This document shows, piece by piece, positions 62,734-64,000 of a DNA stretch of 64,000 nt (its first letter is position 1; every line of letters begins with the position of its first letter). The position numbers and the translations under genes were made by a program. Below the pieces are notes generated by a model that saw only the letters and a program-made list of their open reading frames with translations, ran no database searches and was not told where the DNA came from. Origin of the DNA: Mangrovimonas sp. YM274 (GTDB taxonomy: Bacteria > Bacteroidota > Bacteroidia > Flavobacteriales > Flavobacteriaceae); the NCBI RefSeq assembly GCF_030908385.1, contig NZ_CP133091.1:3095501-3159500 (forward strand), in the 5' to 3' direction.

Positions 62734-62865
62734 ACACAACACCGTGTATAATTCATTGCTTCCGATTTTCCTCTCGGAAAATCCTCGCAACTTTGCTATC
62801 TTAGTTTCTTAACACGAAAATCCTGCGGATTTTCACGCAACGAAACTATACACAAACCGTTACCT
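62734..62865 (+). repeat. attC-like site 38 (type A)
   Basis: Closes cassette 38 (tags GTTGTGTGTCATT and AACTACACACAAC; mismatches at 10 and 11), the tags matching across the IS insertion. Confidence 0.88.
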
Positions 62866-62882
62866 GCAAGCAAAACAAAAAT

Positions 62883-63371
62883 ATGAAATCATGTATTTTA
62901 ATCTTAGCTTTTGCAATTATCCTAGTTAGTTGTTCAGATAAGTCTCAGAAAGAAATTGTAAAGGAAGAAACAGAGATTGTTGACACCAAAACACACTTAA
63001 AAAACAAAAAGATTTCTGACCAAAATAATAAAGATGTTTACGAAGACAATCCTTTAATTGGTAAATGGGAATTAAAAAATATTACCAACTTAACTTCTAA
63101 CGAAAAATTAGAAATAAATATTTTCGAAAAAATGGAGTTCACTAAAGAACTAAAATTCTATTTTTCATCGGACTCATCAAAAATGTCAGGAGATTATAAA
63201 TATTTGGATTTACAAGCTGTACTTAACAATGTTTACGTAAATGAAAAAAAAGACAAAAATGACCAAATTATAAACTTTTCACATTTGGACAGTTTGACTC
63301 TCATAATTGAATGTAGACAAGAAAGCGGTGTGGAATATGCTGAGTACAAATCAAAAAAAGCCAGCAGGTAA
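62883..63371 (+). CDS. Cassette 39: lipoprotein with lipocalin-like hint
   Basis: 162 residues with lipobox ILVSCSDKS, then an acidic/basic linker and a domain starting NPLIGKWELKNITNLTSNEK, like the G-x-W opening of lipocalin-type Bacteroidota lipoproteins. The stop TAA is part of the 3' tag. Family assignment is tentative. Confidence 0.62.
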   Translation: MKSCILILAFAIILVSCSDKSQKEIVKEETEIVDTKTHLKNKKISDQNNKDVYEDNPLIGKWELKNITNLTSNEKLEINIFEKMEFTKELKFYFSSDSSKMSGDYKYLDLQAVLNNVYVNEKKDKNDQIINFSHLDSLTLIIECRQESGVEYAEYKSKKASR

Positions 63372-63498
63372 CACGGTGTATAATTCATTGCTTCCGATTT
63401 TCCTCACGGCAAATCCTCGCAACTTTACTATCTTAGTTTCTTAACACGAAAATCCTAGCGGATTTTCACGCAACGAAACTATACACAAACCGTTGTGT
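63366..63498 (+). repeat. attC-like site 39 (type A)
   Basis: Closes cassette 39 (tags GTTACCTGCAAGC and GCCAGCAGGTAAC; mismatches at 10 and 11, terminal GC covaries). One left-hairpin base is changed (CGGCAAATCC). Confidence 0.87.
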
Positions 63499-63532
63499 AC
63501 CATATGAGATAACAATACCGCAAATAAAAAAC

Positions 63533-64000
63533 ATGTGGAATATATTTAAAAAGCTATTTAGCGGAGAAGAAACTAAAGAAGAGAAATCTCATTTTGATAA
63601 GTATCGTGATGATTTAAAGGCTGAAGGTTTATCAACATATGAAGATTTAATTGGACAAGTAAAACCACTGTTAAAGAAAGCCACAAAACTGATCGTTGAG
63701 AAACCATCTAGACCACCTGAAAATTCACAATTAAAATCTCATTTTGGTGGGCAACCTTACTTCGAGGAAAATGAAGAATGGCCTAAGACTAAATCAGGTA
63801 AAAACTTTGATTTTATTTTCCAAATCTTTAATAACACTGATAATGGATTACCAGATGATATTCAGTTATTTCAATTTTATTATGACTTTGATGAGTTTCC
63901 ATGGGATTCTGACTCTGAAGGATGGTTAGTAAAAACCTATGACAAAATTAATGAAGATGAAATAAAAATGATTTCTCGCCCAACAGAACTCGAAAAATCC
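63533..64000 (+). CDS. Cassette 40: DUF1963-like protein, partial at the window edge
   Basis: The first 156 codons are seen from ATG 63533; the gene runs off the window. After a helical N-terminus (KYRDDLKAEGLSTYEDLIGQV) comes HFGGQPYFEENEEWPKTKSG, the hallmark of the DUF1963 (YwqG-like) family, with FIFQIFNNTDN following. The family is cytoplasmic, of unknown function, and common in cassettes and near toxin-immunity genes. Confidence 0.75.
   Translation, partial: MWNIFKKLFSGEETKEEKSHFDKYRDDLKAEGLSTYEDLIGQVKPLLKKATKLIVEKPSRPPENSQLKSHFGGQPYFEENEEWPKTKSGKNFDFIFQIFNNTDNGLPDDIQLFQFYYDFDEFPWDSDSEGWLVKTYDKINEDEIKMISRPTELEKS

Larger units (their letters stand above)
34154..64000 (+). mobile_element. 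Integron-like cassette array (40 cassettes, 39 attC-like sites; continues past the window)
   Basis: From 34154 to the edge, the DNA is a series of modules: GTT plus a specific tag, a short leader of about 5-100 bp, one plus-strand gene, then the inverted tag ending AAC and a 130-133-bp palindromic site ending CCGTT. I checked each of the 39 complete modules by eye: the 5' and 3' tags are complementary in every one over at least 7-8 nt and usually over 12 of 13. Genes are unrelated to one another while the sites are alike, which is the hallmark of integron cassettes. Twenty-nine sites share one sequence type; ten are variants with compensated stems. Confidence 0.9.

Noticed and set aside
34655-63498. 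The repeats as a CRISPR array or as REP/BIME or terminator elements
   Set aside because: They are about 130 bp, separated by whole genes of different length, always on the same strand, and coupled to gene-specific inverted tags. Simple terminators or REP elements would not show tags matching across each gene.

Overview
The window is AT-rich chromosomal DNA from a member of the Bacteroidota, most likely class Flavobacteriia. The evidence is SusC/SusD and other TonB-dependent outer-membrane systems with FecR/ECF-sigma control, a type IX secretion C-terminal sorting domain, many lipoproteins, a lipoprotein-like TPR histidine kinase, and IS6- and IS3-family elements.

Left part (1-32 kb). A TonB-dependent receptor and a lipoprotein tyrosine-type phosphatase lie under a membrane-anchored AraC regulator (0.2-5.5 kb). 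Two directly oriented copies of one 770-bp IS6-family element (5742-6511, with a nonsense mutation, and 19083-19852, intact) bracket a complete sigma/anti-sigma/SusC/SusD locus. Its cargo looks aimed at a phosphodiester substrate: a metallophosphoesterase, a PLD-like lipoprotein, an EEP-like lipoprotein and a secreted beta-helix protein. Next come a non-coding stretch with a short-motif cluster, an envelope/two-component locus (20.5-26.7 kb), a group of small secreted proteins (26.9-29.9 kb), and a tyrosine integrase beside the 3' half of a tRNA-Met (30.1-32.3 kb).

Right part (32.5-64 kb). This is the exceptional region. After a XerC/D-like tyrosine recombinase (32978-34108) comes an uninterrupted series of 40 compact modules, all transcribed on the + strand. 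Each is one gene, rarely two, followed by a 130-133-bp imperfect palindrome. I count 39 such sites up to the window edge, and the array continues beyond it. Each module starts with GTT plus a module-specific tag, and the same tag recurs as an inverted copy ending in AAC where its own downstream palindrome begins. This is the geometry of integron cassettes and attC sites: when a cassette circularises, its two tag copies form one stem. The complementarity covers 13 nt rather than the classical 7-nt R box and has a conserved mismatch at position 11. The recombinase lacks the insertion typical of IntI and reads toward the array. The window therefore appears to hold a large Bacteroidota chromosomal integron, or integron-like system, with non-canonical features.

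Most cassette products are small proteins of unknown function. About three quarters carry a signal peptide, lipobox or membrane helix. Recognisable families include DUF4259, DUF4253, DUF1963, RDD, a HAD-like phosphatase, a HEPN-like protein and a frameshifted ExbD-like protein. Two identical-length IS3-family elements have inserted inside cassettes, and three cassettes have relatives elsewhere in the array.
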